A DNA stretch of 15,987 nt from Chloroflexi bacterium RBG_16_57_11 (GCA_001795165.1 MGNS01000165.1:28171-44157), one strand, 5' to 3'. Counted from the first letter of the stretch, positions 1-8,057 are shown. The notes: generated by a model from the sequence alone, not told the origin. Program-made: numbers and translations.

Positions 1-2
1 TG

Positions 3-1325
<1,323 letters not shown>

Positions 1326-1346
1326 CTGGGGTCGGCGATCCCGGCT

Positions 1347-2288
1347 TCAAAACGCCGAGGTCGTCGCGCCGCCGGGGATCTGGTGTAGATCGTAAGGGGT
1401 GGACTGGTAAACGTAATAATTCAGCCAGTTCGAATACAGCAAGTGGGCATGTCCACGCCAGCGCACCACCGGTTCCCGCCTCGGGTCGTCGCCGGGGAAA
1501 TAGTTGCGCGGCGGTTGAATGGATAAGCCTTTCTGGCGGTCGCGCTCGTATTCACCTTGCAACGTCAACGGGTCGTATTCCGAGTGCCCGGTGATATAAA
1601 AATGTCGCCGGTCATGTGAGGCAACGATATAGATGCCAGCCTCATCCGATTCCGCCAGGATGGCTAGCTCTGGCACAGCCTCGATGTCTTGGCGCCGGAT
1701 TTCGGTGTGGCGCGAATGCGGGGCGTAGAAAAAGTCATCAAAGCCGCGCAACAGGCGAATGTGATCCGTTAACACCCGATGTGGAAAGACGCCGAACATC
1801 TTCTCGGTCAAGGGGTATTTAGGCACTCCATAGCGATGGTACAGGCCTGCCTGCGCTGCCCAACAGATGTGAAAGATCGAGTAAGCGTGGGTCTCGCTCC
1901 AATCCAGGATCTCCTGAAGCTCTACCCAATAATCTACCTGCTCGAAGGGCAGGTGCTCCACCGGCGCGCCAGTGATGATCAGCCCGTCGAATTTCTCCTC
2001 GCGCACCTCGTCAAAACTGCTATAGTGATTGAGCAGGTGATCCGGCGGTGTGTTCAATGAATCGTGCGAGGACATGTGCAGCAGGGTGATCTCGATTTGT
2101 AGTGCTGTATTGCCCAGCAGGCGCAGAAGCTGTGTTTCAGTGGCGATTTTGGTCGGCATCAGGTTGAGAATGGCCAGCTTGAGCGGGCGGATATCTTGAT
2201 GCAGGGCGCGGCTTTCTCCCATGACGAAGATGTTCTCTTTCTCCAAGATGATCTTGGCGGGCAGTGTTTCGGGTATGACGACGGGCAT
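1347..2288 (-). CDS. metA: Homoserine O-acetyltransferase (MetA family)
   Basis: First committed step of methionine synthesis: acyl transfer from acyl-CoA to homoserine. The 313-residue protein follows E. coli MetA numbering almost exactly, with catalytic Cys142 in HICWAAQ and His235 and Glu237 in TGHSEYD. Residue 111 is Glu, in TGAPVEHLPFEQVDYW. Studied MetA proteins with Glu111 use acetyl-CoA, while those with Gly use succinyl-CoA, so acetyl-CoA is predicted; this fits the O-acetylhomoserine sulfhydrylase just upstream. The start is the ATG at 2288: it has GGAGG five bases upstream, gives the family N-terminus MPVVIPE, and puts the catalytic residues at family positions. A TTG four codons earlier overlaps that ribosome binding site and was rejected. 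The gene is downstream of metY across a 153-base spacer with repeats and hairpins, and probably shares its attenuated promoter. Confidence 0.95.
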   Translation of the reverse strand: MPVVIPETLPAKIILEKENIFVMGESRALHQDIRPLKLAILNLMPTKIATETQLLRLLGNTALQIEITLLHMSSHDSLNTPPDHLLNHYSSFDEVREEKFDGLIITGAPVEHLPFEQVDYWVELQEILDWSETHAYSIFHICWAAQAGLYHRYGVPKYPLTEKMFGVFPHRVLTDHIRLLRGFDDFFYAPHSRHTEIRRQDIEAVPELAILAESDEAGIYIVASHDRRHFYITGHSEYDPLTLQGEYERDRQKGLSIQPPRNYFPGDDPRREPVVRWRGHAHLLYSNWLNYYVYQSTPYDLHQIPGGATTSAF

Positions 2289-2293
2289 GATGG

Positions 2294-2298
2294 CCTCC
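2294..2298 (-). promoter_or_regulatory. Ribosome binding site deciding the metA start
   Basis: GGAGG on the minus strand with a five-base spacer to the ATG at 2288. It lies inside the four extra codons that the longer TTG-started reading frame would add, so it supports the shorter protein. Confidence 0.8.
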
Positions 2299-2351
2299 AA
2301 CGGTAAATGAGATTGCCATTACTGTAATATGCTTACCAGGTTCGCTGAGTG

Positions 2352-2399
2352 CAATCGAAGCGAGCCAGTCGATTGTGCAAGACCCGGCTACCTTCGATT
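2352..2399 (-). promoter_or_regulatory. Alternative hairpins in the metY-metA spacer
   Basis: Two mutually exclusive stems can be drawn in plus-strand letters. The first pairs AATCGAAG (2353-2360) with CTTCGATT (2392-2399) and continues through a 2x2 internal loop with AGCC (2363-2366) and GGCT (2386-2389). The second pairs CAATCGA (2352-2358) with TCGATTG (2369-2375) around a 10-base loop. Neither is followed by a U-tract on the minus strand, so this is not an obvious terminator. A role in processing, stability or metA translation is inference only. Confidence 0.4.
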
Positions 2400-2438
2400 A
2401 CCACTCAGGCAGCCTTCTATTACCACTCAGGCAGCCTT
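2391..2438. repeat. 22-bp tandem duplication after metY
   Basis: Two adjacent 22-bp units (2391-2412 and 2413-2434) differ at one base and are followed by the first four bases of a third. The shared core ATTACCACTCAGGCAGCCTT occurs at 2397-2416 and 2419-2438. The array begins only a few bases beyond the metY stop. The first unit supplies one arm of the neighbouring 2353-2399 hairpin. Confidence 0.85.
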
Positions 2439-2441
2439 AGC

Positions 2442-3728
2442 TTAACCTAAAGCTTGCTCCAGATCCCATAGGATGTCTTCGATGTCTTCGATACCGACGC
2501 TCAGGCGCACGAAATCAGGTGAGACCCCCGCGCTGATCTGCTGCTCCTCATTCAACTGGCTATGCGTGGTTGTAGCAGGGTGGATCGCCAGGCTTTTTGC
2601 ATCACCGACGTTGGCCAGATGGCTGAACAGTTTAAGATGATCGATAAACCGCTTGCCAGCAGGAGCTCCACCTTTGATCCCGAATCCAAGGATAGAGCCA
2701 GCGCCTTTAGGTAGATACTTTTTTGCCGCTTCGTAATCCGGGCTGTCTTTCAATCCGGGGTACGCCACCCAGGTTACTCTGGGATGATCCTGAAGAAATT
2801 CAGCAACTGCACAGGCGTTCTGGACGTGACGCTCGATACGCAAGCTAAGCGTCTCCAGGCCTTGCAGGAAGAGGAACGAATTGAAAGGTGAGAGACATCC
2901 ACCGATATCGCGCAGGATCTGGACGCGGGTCTTCAATATGAAAGCCGGCGCCCCAAGGGTGGCATATACCAGGCCGTGGTAAGACTCGTCCGGGGTATTG
3001 AAGTTGGAGAAGCGCGGGTTGCCGGACCACTCGAAATTACCACCATCCACGATGATGCCACCGATCGAAGTTCCGTGCCCGCCGATGAACTTGGTCGCCG
3101 AATGGACGACGATGTTGGCGCCAAAATCAAATGGCCGGGCAAGATATGGTGTGGCGAAAGTGTTGTCGATAACCAGCGGAATGCCATACTCTTGCCCAAT
3201 TCTGGCCACCTCCTCGAAGGGAAAAACGTTAATCAGTGGATTCCCCAGCGTCTCCCCAAAGAGGAGCTTGGTGTTTGGACGGATTGCGCGACGGAAATTT
3301 TCTGGATCCCTGGGATCTACCAGGGTGACCTCGATCCCCAGGCGAGGGAAGGTGTAAACAAACTGGTTGTAAGTGCCACCGTAAAGCGTAGCGGCAGATA
3401 CGATATGATCACCGGCACCAGCCAGGGTGAAGACAGCCTGCGCCTGAGCTGCGTGTCCCGAGCTTACAGCCAGCGCGCCGATCCCGCCTTCCAGGGATGC
3501 GATGCGCTGCTCGAAAACGTCGCTGGTGGGGTTCATGATACGGGTGTAGATGTTTCCGAACTCCTGGAGGGAAAACAGGCGAGCCGCATGCTCGGTATCG
3601 TTGAATTGATAGGAAGTGGTTTGGTAAATCGGCACAGCCCGCGAATGGGTGGTTGGATCGGGGGTGTGTCCAGCATGCAGCTGGCGGGTGGTGAAACCGA
3701 ACTGGCGAGTTATTTCCTGCGTGTGCAT
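2442..3728 (-). CDS. metY: O-acetylhomoserine sulfhydrylase (aminocarboxypropyltransferase)
   Basis: PLP enzyme of the Cys/Met metabolism family that replaces the acetyl group of O-acetylhomoserine with sulfide, or methanethiol, to form homocysteine or methionine in the cytoplasm. The 428 residues match the usual MetY length. Visible family features are the N-terminal FGFTTRQLHAGHTPD, the YTRIMNPT segment that contributes the PLP-phosphate-binding Tyr and Arg, VIDNTFATPYL with the pyridine-binding Asp188, and VHSATKFIGGHG with Schiff-base Lys213. The C-terminus has the HPATTTHSQL segment that binds the substrate carboxylate. The ATG at 3728 has AAGGAG seven bases upstream. It is the first structural gene of the metY-metA operon and sits behind a leader with promoter, Met-rich reading frame and terminator, implying attenuation. 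Cystathionine synthases of the same fold lack the extended MetY-type inserts, so MetY is the better call. Confidence 0.95.
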   Translation of the reverse strand: MHTQEITRQFGFTTRQLHAGHTPDPTTHSRAVPIYQTTSYQFNDTEHAARLFSLQEFGNIYTRIMNPTSDVFEQRIASLEGGIGALAVSSGHAAQAQAVFTLAGAGDHIVSAATLYGGTYNQFVYTFPRLGIEVTLVDPRDPENFRRAIRPNTKLLFGETLGNPLINVFPFEEVARIGQEYGIPLVIDNTFATPYLARPFDFGANIVVHSATKFIGGHGTSIGGIIVDGGNFEWSGNPRFSNFNTPDESYHGLVYATLGAPAFILKTRVQILRDIGGCLSPFNSFLFLQGLETLSLRIERHVQNACAVAEFLQDHPRVTWVAYPGLKDSPDYEAAKKYLPKGAGSILGFGIKGGAPAGKRFIDHLKLFSHLANVGDAKSLAIHPATTTHSQLNEEQQISAGVSPDFVRLSVGIEDIEDILWDLEQALG

Positions 3729-3763
3729 AATTCTTCTCCTTGGTAAATTATCGAGATATGGAT

Positions 3764-3823
3764 AAATAAAAACGGCGGACAGTCTTGCGCAATTCCAATG
3801 GAATTTGCGGAAGGCTGTCCGCC
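3764..3823 (-). terminator. Intrinsic terminator in the metY leader (attenuator)
   Basis: Read on the minus strand, GGCGGACAG (3823-3815) pairs perfectly with CTGTCCGCC (3782-3774). An inner stem of CGCAAATTCC with GGAATTGCG has one bulged A. The 3' side runs into GTTTTTATTT, whose U-tract lies at about 3772-3764. The structure lies wholly between the promoter and the metY start, so it would stop transcription before the gene unless an alternative fold forms. Its 5' arm can also pair with an upstream segment (3880-3893), as expected of an attenuator. Confidence 0.85.
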
Positions 3824-3830
3824 GCCTGAA

Positions 3831-3905
3831 CGGTCCCTCAAAGAGGTTAACCGGAGAACACCTGGGTGCTCCTTAGCAAGGCGGTGGTCACAGCCCCCGC
3901 CCTGC
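3831..3905 (-). promoter_or_regulatory. Protector/antiterminator region of the metY leader
   Basis: On the minus strand, GCAGGGCGG (3905-3897) pairs with CCGCCTTGC (3884-3876) over nine base pairs with one G-U; this would be the 1:2 hairpin. The segment CTGTGACCACCGCC (3893-3880) can instead pair as CTGT plus CCGCC with the terminator arm GGCGGACAG (3823-3815); this would be the 2:3 antiterminator. Two further compact hairpins lie between: GGAG-CACC with GGTG-TT-CTCC (3872-3853), and CGGT plus CCTC with GAGG plus ACCG (3853-3831). No SAM-I, T-box or cobalamin consensus was recognised, but an unknown aptamer is a possible alternative. Confidence 0.55.
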
Positions 3906-3936
3906 ACATGTACATAGAGGAATAAAGCGTCATCAT
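3847..3936 (-). CDS. Putative Met-rich leader peptide of metY (29 aa)
   Basis: A short reading frame lies inside the metY leader, about 21 bases after the predicted transcription start. The peptide begins MMTLYSSMYMC and ends TQVFSG before TAA. Met occupies positions 1, 2, 8 and 10, with Cys at 11. A modest AGGA lies four bases before the first ATG and seven before the second, so the second may be used. The codon after Met10 enters the 5' arm of the 1:2 hairpin. A ribosome waiting for Met-tRNA at codon 8 or 10 would therefore cover that arm and leave the antiterminator strand free. This is the arrangement of classic amino-acid attenuators. Translation is not shown by the sequence; the codon bias, position and fold are the evidence. 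Confidence 0.5.
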   Translation of the reverse strand: MMTLYSSMYMCRAGAVTTALLRSTQVFSG

Positions 3937-3963
3937 TCGTTCCTGTTGCTCAAGATTTCGGCA

Positions 3964-3992
3964 ATTGTACGGATTGTTTGAATAATTGTCAA
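3964..3992 (-). promoter_or_regulatory. Sigma-70-type promoter of metY-metA
   Basis: Minus-strand TTGACA (3992-3987), a 17-base spacer and TACAAT (3969-3964) give a perfect -35 box and a -10 with one mismatch. Transcription would start near 3957, producing a leader of about 230 nt before the metY ATG at 3728. The promoter is divergent from that of the histidine kinase gene. Confidence 0.82.
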
Positions 3993-4022
3993 GAGTGTAA
4001 TTAAATTTCATGTCAAAATCAG

Positions 4023-4063
4023 TTGATCTTTTAACCAGTTGGCATTATGATTTGAATTCAGGA
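4023..4063 (+). promoter_or_regulatory. Candidate promoter and ribosome binding site of the hybrid kinase
   Basis: TTGATC (4023-4028), a 17-base spacer and TATGAT (4046-4051) predict a start near 4058. AGGA at 4060-4063 is nine bases before the ATG at 4073. The longer open frame from 4010 would contain this promoter and lacks a ribosome binding site, so the start at 4073 is preferred. The resulting 5' leader is very short, about 15 bases. Confidence 0.5.
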
Positions 4064-4072
4064 AATATGATC

Positions 4073-6154
4073 ATGAGCGAACTATCCAGCGATAACAGAG
4101 GTGATGTCCTCATTGTAGACGATACGCTTTCAAACTTGCGTCTTCTTTCCATTATACTCACCAGCAATGGCTATCATGTGATGGAGGCAAAAGACGGTGC
4201 AAGCGCCCTGGCCGAAGCGCGATCCCATCCACCCGATATGATTTTGCTTGACATTCGCATGCCCGGTATGGATGGCTATGAGGTTTGCCAGCAACTGAAG
4301 GCAGACGAATCGACGTGTGACATTCCGGTCATTTTTGTTAGCGCTCTGGATGAACAGACCGAGAAAGTCCAGGGTTTCGCCGTTGGAGGGGTAGATTATA
4401 TTACCAAGCCTTTCCAGGTGAAGGAAGTCTTGGCGCGTCTGGAGACTCACCTGACATTGCGGCGTTTGCAACGCCTCCGTGAGGCTCAGAATACCCAGCT
4501 CCAACAAGAGATCGCTGACCGCATCCGTGCTGAGCAAGCACTTCAGGCTGCAAAGGAGGTGCTGGAAGCCCGGGTTAAGGAGCGCACTGCAGAGCTGGCT
4601 GCCGCCAACTTGTCTCTAAATACGGAGCTTCAGGAGCGCAAACGCGGTGAAGCCGAGCGAGAACAGTTGCTGGTACAAGTTCGCAAGCAAGCGCAACAGG
4701 TCCGTGAGATTATGAATACCGTCCCGGAAGGTGTTGTGCTGCTCGACACAGATGGTCAGATCATCTTAGCAAACCCTGTTGCGCAAGGCCACCTGCTGGC
4801 CATGGCAAATGCGAGCGTGGGTGACCGCTTAACCCACCTCGGCGAGCAGAAGATTTCCGAGTTACTCACCACACCCACAAAGGGCTTGTGGCATGAGATC
4901 CAGAATGATAGCCGTACTTACGAGGTCATTGCCCGCCCGATGACGGAGGAAGCGGAAGCCCAGCGCTGGGTGATGGTCATGCGAGAGGTAACCAAAGAGC
5001 GTGAAATCCAGCGTCGAATGCAACAGCAAGATCGGCTGGCAGCGGTCGGGCAAATGGCGGCTGGAATCGCCCACGACTTCAACAACATCCTGGCTGTGAT
5101 TTTGTTGTATGCCGAAATGGTGGTGAATCTACCGGATTTAAATCAGCGAGTGCGAGAACGCATGCTCATCATTGCTCAACAATGTCGCCGGGCTTCTGAG
5201 CTGATACAGCAGATCCTTGACTTCAGCCGTAAATCGGTGCTCGAGCGACAGCCGATGGATCTTCTTCCATTTCTGAAAGAGCAAGTAAAGATGCTGGAGC
5301 GCACGCTGCCGGAAAATATCAAAATTACCCTGGATGCCGATCCCGATCAATACATCGTTGAAGCTGATCCTACCCGTATGCAACAGGCGATTCTGAACTT
5401 GGCTGTCAATGCACGTGACGCCATGCCAGATGGTGGGAACCTGCTGATCCGGGCTTCTTCTATAAAAGGTGGGACCGGTTTTCACTGCGTGACATGCGGA
5501 CAGGTGACCGATGGTGACTGGATCTGCATCGCTGTGCAAGATAGCGGGATGGGTATCCTCCAAAAAGATCTGGCATATATTTTTGAGCCTTTCTATACGA
5601 CCAAAGAACCTGGCAAGGGCACCGGATTAGGCCTGGCCCAGGTTTATGGTATCGCCAAGTCTCATGACGGGCATGTCAACGTCAATTCTTCTTTTGGAGA
5701 GGGGTCCACTTTTGCGATTTACCTGCCAGCGATTCCAAGCCAGCGGCCAAAATTTCCGAGCACCGAGCCGTTTATGTTAGTACGTGGCGCTGGCGAGACC
5801 CTGCTGGTCGTAGAAGACGAGATGGCAACCCGCCAGGCGCTGAAGGATGGATTGACATTGATAAACTATCACGTAATCGCCGCCATGAACGGCGTTCAGG
5901 CATTAAGCTACCTGGATGAGCACCCCCTCGAGGTGAAACTGGTACTGAGTGATGTGGTCATGCCGGAGATGGGTGGAATCGAATTATTGCGCGCGGTTCG
6001 AGGCCAGGGTTCACAGATCCCGGTCATTTTGATGACCGGCCATCCGTTGCAGGAGGAAATATCTGGCTTACAGGATTTAGGGCTGACTGCCTGGATTCAA
6101 AAACCCCCTCGACTGAAACACCTCTCCCATGTCATCGCACAGGCGTTAAAATAA
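4073..6154 (+). CDS. Hybrid sensor histidine kinase, REC-PAS-HisKA-HATPase-REC
   Basis: Soluble two-component phosphorelay protein with no membrane segment or signal peptide. Residues here count from the ATG at 4073 (693 aa). An N-terminal receiver spans about 8-125, with acidic Asp16/Asp17, phospho-acceptor Asp60 in LLDIRMPGMDG and Lys112 in YITKPF. A coiled coil follows at about 130-205, then a PAS-like segment at about 210-305. HisKA contains QMAAGIAHDFNN with His334. The ATPase has the N box NLAVNARDAM, G1 DSGMGI, the F box FEPFYTTKEPG and G2 KGTGLGL. A C-terminal receiver, about 575-693, has Asp627 in LVLSDVVMPEMGG and Lys677. The HDFNN box and C-terminal receiver resemble NtrB-like hybrid kinases. 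A CVTCG pair (Cys472, Cys475) lies between the N and G1 boxes. Its signal and target are unknown, and no separate response regulator is adjacent. The gene diverges from metY. Confidence 0.92.
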   Translation: MSELSSDNRGDVLIVDDTLSNLRLLSIILTSNGYHVMEAKDGASALAEARSHPPDMILLDIRMPGMDGYEVCQQLKADESTCDIPVIFVSALDEQTEKVQGFAVGGVDYITKPFQVKEVLARLETHLTLRRLQRLREAQNTQLQQEIADRIRAEQALQAAKEVLEARVKERTAELAAANLSLNTELQERKRGEAEREQLLVQVRKQAQQVREIMNTVPEGVVLLDTDGQIILANPVAQGHLLAMANASVGDRLTHLGEQKISELLTTPTKGLWHEIQNDSRTYEVIARPMTEEAEAQRWVMVMREVTKEREIQRRMQQQDRLAAVGQMAAGIAHDFNNILAVILLYAEMVVNLPDLNQRVRERMLIIAQQCRRASELIQQILDFSRKSVLERQPMDLLPFLKEQVKMLERTLPENIKITLDADPDQYIVEADPTRMQQAILNLAVNARDAMPDGGNLLIRASSIKGGTGFHCVTCGQVTDGDWICIAVQDSGMGILQKDLAYIFEPFYTTKEPGKGTGLGLAQVYGIAKSHDGHVNVNSSFGEGSTFAIYLPAIPSQRPKFPSTEPFMLVRGAGETLLVVEDEMATRQALKDGLTLINYHVIAAMNGVQALSYLDEHPLEVKLVLSDVVMPEMGGIELLRAVRGQGSQIPVILMTGHPLQEEISGLQDLGLTAWIQKPPRLKHLSHVIAQALK

Positions 6155-6204
6155 CTACCTGGGCAACGCGGTCGCGTAATCACCGCAATTTGATCAATGG
6201 GCTG

Positions 6205-6233
6205 AGTCAGTTTCTTCTGCCGGTTAACTGACT
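6205..6233. repeat. Small inverted repeat between kinase and mutase genes
   Basis: AGTCAGTT (6205-6212) and AACTGACT (6226-6233) form a perfect 8-bp stem around a 13-base loop. Only a short TT follows, so it is at best a weak terminator for the kinase gene, or an operator ahead of the mutase gene. Nothing else is recognisable in 6155-6287 except the ribosome binding site before 6288. Confidence 0.35.
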
Positions 6234-6287
6234 TTCGTATCGGTAACCTACGACTGCTCTCTTCCTATCACCAAAGGAGAATAACCA

Positions 6288-7967
6288 ATGGATAGCCCTC
6301 AAAATCTGGATGCCTTCCGCCAAGATATGCAACAATGGGAAGCAATCACCCTGCGCGGAGGGTTGGCAGTTTTACCGGAGCTTCAGGAGGCGTTTATCAC
6401 AGCCTCGTCCGAACCAATCGAGCGCTTGTACACTCCCCTGAACAACCCCGATCATGATTATCTGGTCGACCTGGGATTCCCAGGCCAGTACCCATACACC
6501 CGCGGTATCCACCCTTCCCTGTACCGAAGCCGGTTGTGGACAATGCGCATGTTTGCCGGTTTTGGGACTGCAGAGGAGACCAACCAACGCTTCAAGTACC
6601 TGCTTGAGCAGGGGCAGACTGGTTTATCCATTGCATTTGATCTACCGACGCTGATGGGCTATGACACGGATTCCCCCGAGGCCCTGGGTGAATTTGGAAA
6701 ATGCGGTGTAGCGGTGTCGTCGCTAAAAGATATGGAAATTCTGCTGAAGGATATCCCATTAGACAAGGTTTCTACCAGCATGACGATCAATTCACCAGCG
6801 GCAGTTATCTGGGCAATGTATATCGCTGCCGCGGAGAAGCAAGGCGTGCGCTCAGATCAACTTCGAGGCACGATCCAGAATGATATCCTTAAAGAATATA
6901 TTGCTCAGAAGGAATTCATCTTTCCGCCGGAGCCTTCGATGCGCCTGGTTGTGGACACGATTGAGTTTGGCTCACTCCATGTGCCCCAGTGGAACCCGAT
7001 TAGCATTTCTGGCTACCACATTCGTGAGGCAGGCTCGACAGCGTCACAAGAGCTGGCTTTCACCCTGGCGGATGGCATGGAGTATGTCCGCTGGGCGTTG
7101 CAGCGTGGCGTAGATATCGACGAGTTTGCACCGCGTCTGTCGTTCTTCTTTAATGCGCATAACGATTTCTTTGAAGAGATTGCCAAATATCGGGCTGCTC
7201 GCCGGATCTGGGCTCGTGAGATGCGCCACACCTTTGGCGCGAAAAATCCGCGCTCCTGGTTGATGCGGTTTCATGCCCAAACGGCAGGGGTGACCCTCAC
7301 CGCCCAGCAACCTGAAAACAATATTGTGCGTGTCGCAATTCAAGCTCTGGCAGCAGTGCTGGGTGGAACCCAATCGCTGCACACCAACTCCATGGATGAA
7401 GCGTTAGCCTTGCCTTCCGAGCAGGCTGTCACAATCGCCCTCCGTACTCAACAGATCATCGCCGAAGAGTCTGGCGTAGTGAATACGGTTGATCCGCTGG
7501 GAGGCTCATACTTCCTCGAGGCGCAAACAAACCGCATCGAAGCGCAGGCCTATGAGTATTTCCGCCGGATTGAGATGTTGGGTGGCGTCCTCCCGGCCAT
7601 CGAAAAAGGCTTCTTCCAGACAGAAATCTCCGATGCGGCGTATCGCTACCAACGCGAGATCGATGAGGGGCGGCGGAGAATCGTTGGAGTGAACGCGTAT
7701 GCCGATAATAAACCGGTCGCCATCTCTATCCTGGAGATGGACCCACAAGGCTACGAGCGTCAGCGTGACCGCCTTGAACAGGTCCGTGCCCAGCGCGATC
7801 CTGGGCGTGTTGGTCAGGCGTTAGATCGATTGCGCCTGGCTTGCCAAGGAGCTGAGAATACGATGCCGTTTTTATTGGATGCAGTTCGAGCCTACGCGAC
7901 TCTTGGCGAGATGATCGGGGTCATGCGGGAAGTCTTTCAGGTTTATCACGAGTCAAACTGGATTTAA
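6288..7967 (+). CDS. icmA: Acyl-CoA mutase large subunit, isobutyryl-CoA mutase-like
   Basis: Substrate-binding TIM-barrel subunit of an adenosylcobalamin-dependent acyl-CoA mutase. It is closest in form to methylmalonyl-CoA mutase alpha, but at 559 aa it ends before any B12-binding domain and has no DxHxxG motif, so a separate small subunit is required. Numbering coincides with the Propionibacterium enzyme around the active site: Gln197 in GTIQNDILKE and Tyr243/His244 in SGYHIREAG are kept. The two residues that hold the methylmalonyl carboxylate, Tyr89 and Arg207, are Phe89 (TMRMFAGFG) and Gln207 (YIAQKEF). Phe plus Gln is the pair reported for isobutyryl-CoA mutases, so interconversion of isobutyryl-CoA and butyryl-CoA is the better prediction. 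AAAGGAGAA lies just before the ATG. No small subunit or MeaB-type GTPase gene is present nearby. A related branched acyl-CoA substrate is possible. Confidence 0.85.
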   Translation: MDSPQNLDAFRQDMQQWEAITLRGGLAVLPELQEAFITASSEPIERLYTPLNNPDHDYLVDLGFPGQYPYTRGIHPSLYRSRLWTMRMFAGFGTAEETNQRFKYLLEQGQTGLSIAFDLPTLMGYDTDSPEALGEFGKCGVAVSSLKDMEILLKDIPLDKVSTSMTINSPAAVIWAMYIAAAEKQGVRSDQLRGTIQNDILKEYIAQKEFIFPPEPSMRLVVDTIEFGSLHVPQWNPISISGYHIREAGSTASQELAFTLADGMEYVRWALQRGVDIDEFAPRLSFFFNAHNDFFEEIAKYRAARRIWAREMRHTFGAKNPRSWLMRFHAQTAGVTLTAQQPENNIVRVAIQALAAVLGGTQSLHTNSMDEALALPSEQAVTIALRTQQIIAEESGVVNTVDPLGGSYFLEAQTNRIEAQAYEYFRRIEMLGGVLPAIEKGFFQTEISDAAYRYQREIDEGRRRIVGVNAYADNKPVAISILEMDPQGYERQRDRLEQVRAQRDPGRVGQALDRLRLACQGAENTMPFLLDAVRAYATLGEMIGVMREVFQVYHESNWI

Positions 7968-8057
7968 TTTATTAGGGGTAAAATATACGCCTGTGGCAAG
8001 TTTCAGGGTGAGCGCATTCTGATTAATAAAAAAACAATAAATTTTGGAGGTTTCCGG

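Noticed and set aside
2976..3746. A 256-codon plus-strand frame antisense to metY
   Set aside because: metY is unmistakable on the other strand. The antisense product has no recognisable motif and no ribosome binding site of note.
3710..3907. A 65-codon minus-strand frame running through the metY leader into metY
   Set aside because: It crosses the terminator hairpin and the metY start in another frame and has a low-complexity product. The promoter and attenuator explain the region better.
3764..3957. SAM-I riboswitch, T-box or cobalamin riboswitch in the metY leader
   Set aside because: None of the conserved core sequences I know for these classes could be found. A covariance-model search would settle it.
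6288..7967. Plain methylmalonyl-CoA mutase alpha subunit
   Set aside because: Residues 89 and 207 are Phe and Gln instead of the Tyr and Arg needed for the methylmalonyl carboxylate, so the isobutyryl-type call is preferred.
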